Shown piece after piece: positions 64,000 to 64,000 of a stretch of 64,000 nucleotides of DNA; position 1 is the first letter of the stretch; every line of letters starts with the position of its first letter. Origin of the DNA: Candidatus Flexifilum affinis (GTDB taxonomy: Bacteria > Chloroflexota > Anaerolineae > Aggregatilineales > Phototrophicaceae); contig JADJPJ010000021.1 in the NCBI GenBank assembly GCA_016713325.1, positions 62,001 to 126,000 of the forward strand, written 5' to 3'. Position numbers and translations under genes: made by a program. A model generated the notes under the pieces. The model searched no databases. It was not told the origin of the DNA and saw nothing but the letters and a program-made list of their open reading frames with translations.

Positions 64000-64000
64000 G

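Noticed and set aside
1..64000. CRISPR arrays, prophage genes, insertion sequences, toxin-antitoxin or defence systems
   Set aside because: No regularly spaced repeats, transposase, integrase or defence-type domains were seen in any plausible frame.

Overview
The window looks like a carbohydrate-acquisition region from a bacterium of the Chloroflexota (Anaerolineae-like). That placement rests on gene content and style: several incomplete sugar ABC transporters, LacI regulators, glycosidases, and exported proteins whose signal peptides end in A-x-A followed by QD. No rRNA, tRNA or phylogenetic marker is present, so it is an inference of moderate confidence. I saw no CRISPR array, prophage or intact insertion sequence.

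Layout. (1) 1-4100, minus strand: a sugar-binding protein (SBP) with the first codons of the next gene, a LacI regulator and a DUF4038/GH140-like hydrolase. (2) 4100-9430: a peptide/oligosaccharide-type (family 5) ABC operon of DppB, DppC and SBP, flanked by gene-poor DNA holding an interspersed repeat, a very long hairpin and a decayed gene end. (3) 9427-20822: GH130 and an unknown 671-aa protein diverge from a LacI gene, which is followed by a CUT1 sugar transporter, a secreted toroid-CBM9 protein, a GH130 remnant and a Gfo/Idh/MocA oxidoreductase. (4) 21037-22222: two small secreted proteins of unknown function. (5) 22403-29500, minus: LacI, Tat-exported SBP, DppB, DppC, DppD and DppF. (6) 29769-45827, minus: two GH3 enzymes, GH78, GH116 and two large paralogous proteins of unknown family. 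(7) 46065-55269: SBP, DppB, DppC and GH51 run on the plus strand toward DppD, DppF and a small membrane protein on the minus strand; a LacI gene diverges from the latter. (8) 55444-64000, minus: an enolase-superfamily enzyme (partial), LacI, a CUT1 transporter, an NAD-dependent epimerase/dehydrogenase and a FAD oxidoreductase.

How it fits together. Each module pairs a LacI regulator with an importer and enzymes that would trim imported plant-type oligosaccharides (beta-glucosides, rhamnosides, arabinosides, possibly apiosides) or oxidise the released sugars. Every LacI gene has a recognisable promoter with an operator-like palindrome. The same 14-bp operator occurs between 45827 and 46065 and again beside the LacI gene at 54241, tying regions 6 and 7 into one regulon. 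All six SBP genes are followed directly by a strong stem-loop, whatever the gene order.

Caveat. At least eight loci are broken by single-base indels, several in homopolymers, and the predicted lengths match one uncorrected indel each. Many are probably consensus errors. The SBP at 13702 and the GH130 remnant at 19469 also appear to lack internal sequence and look truly damaged.
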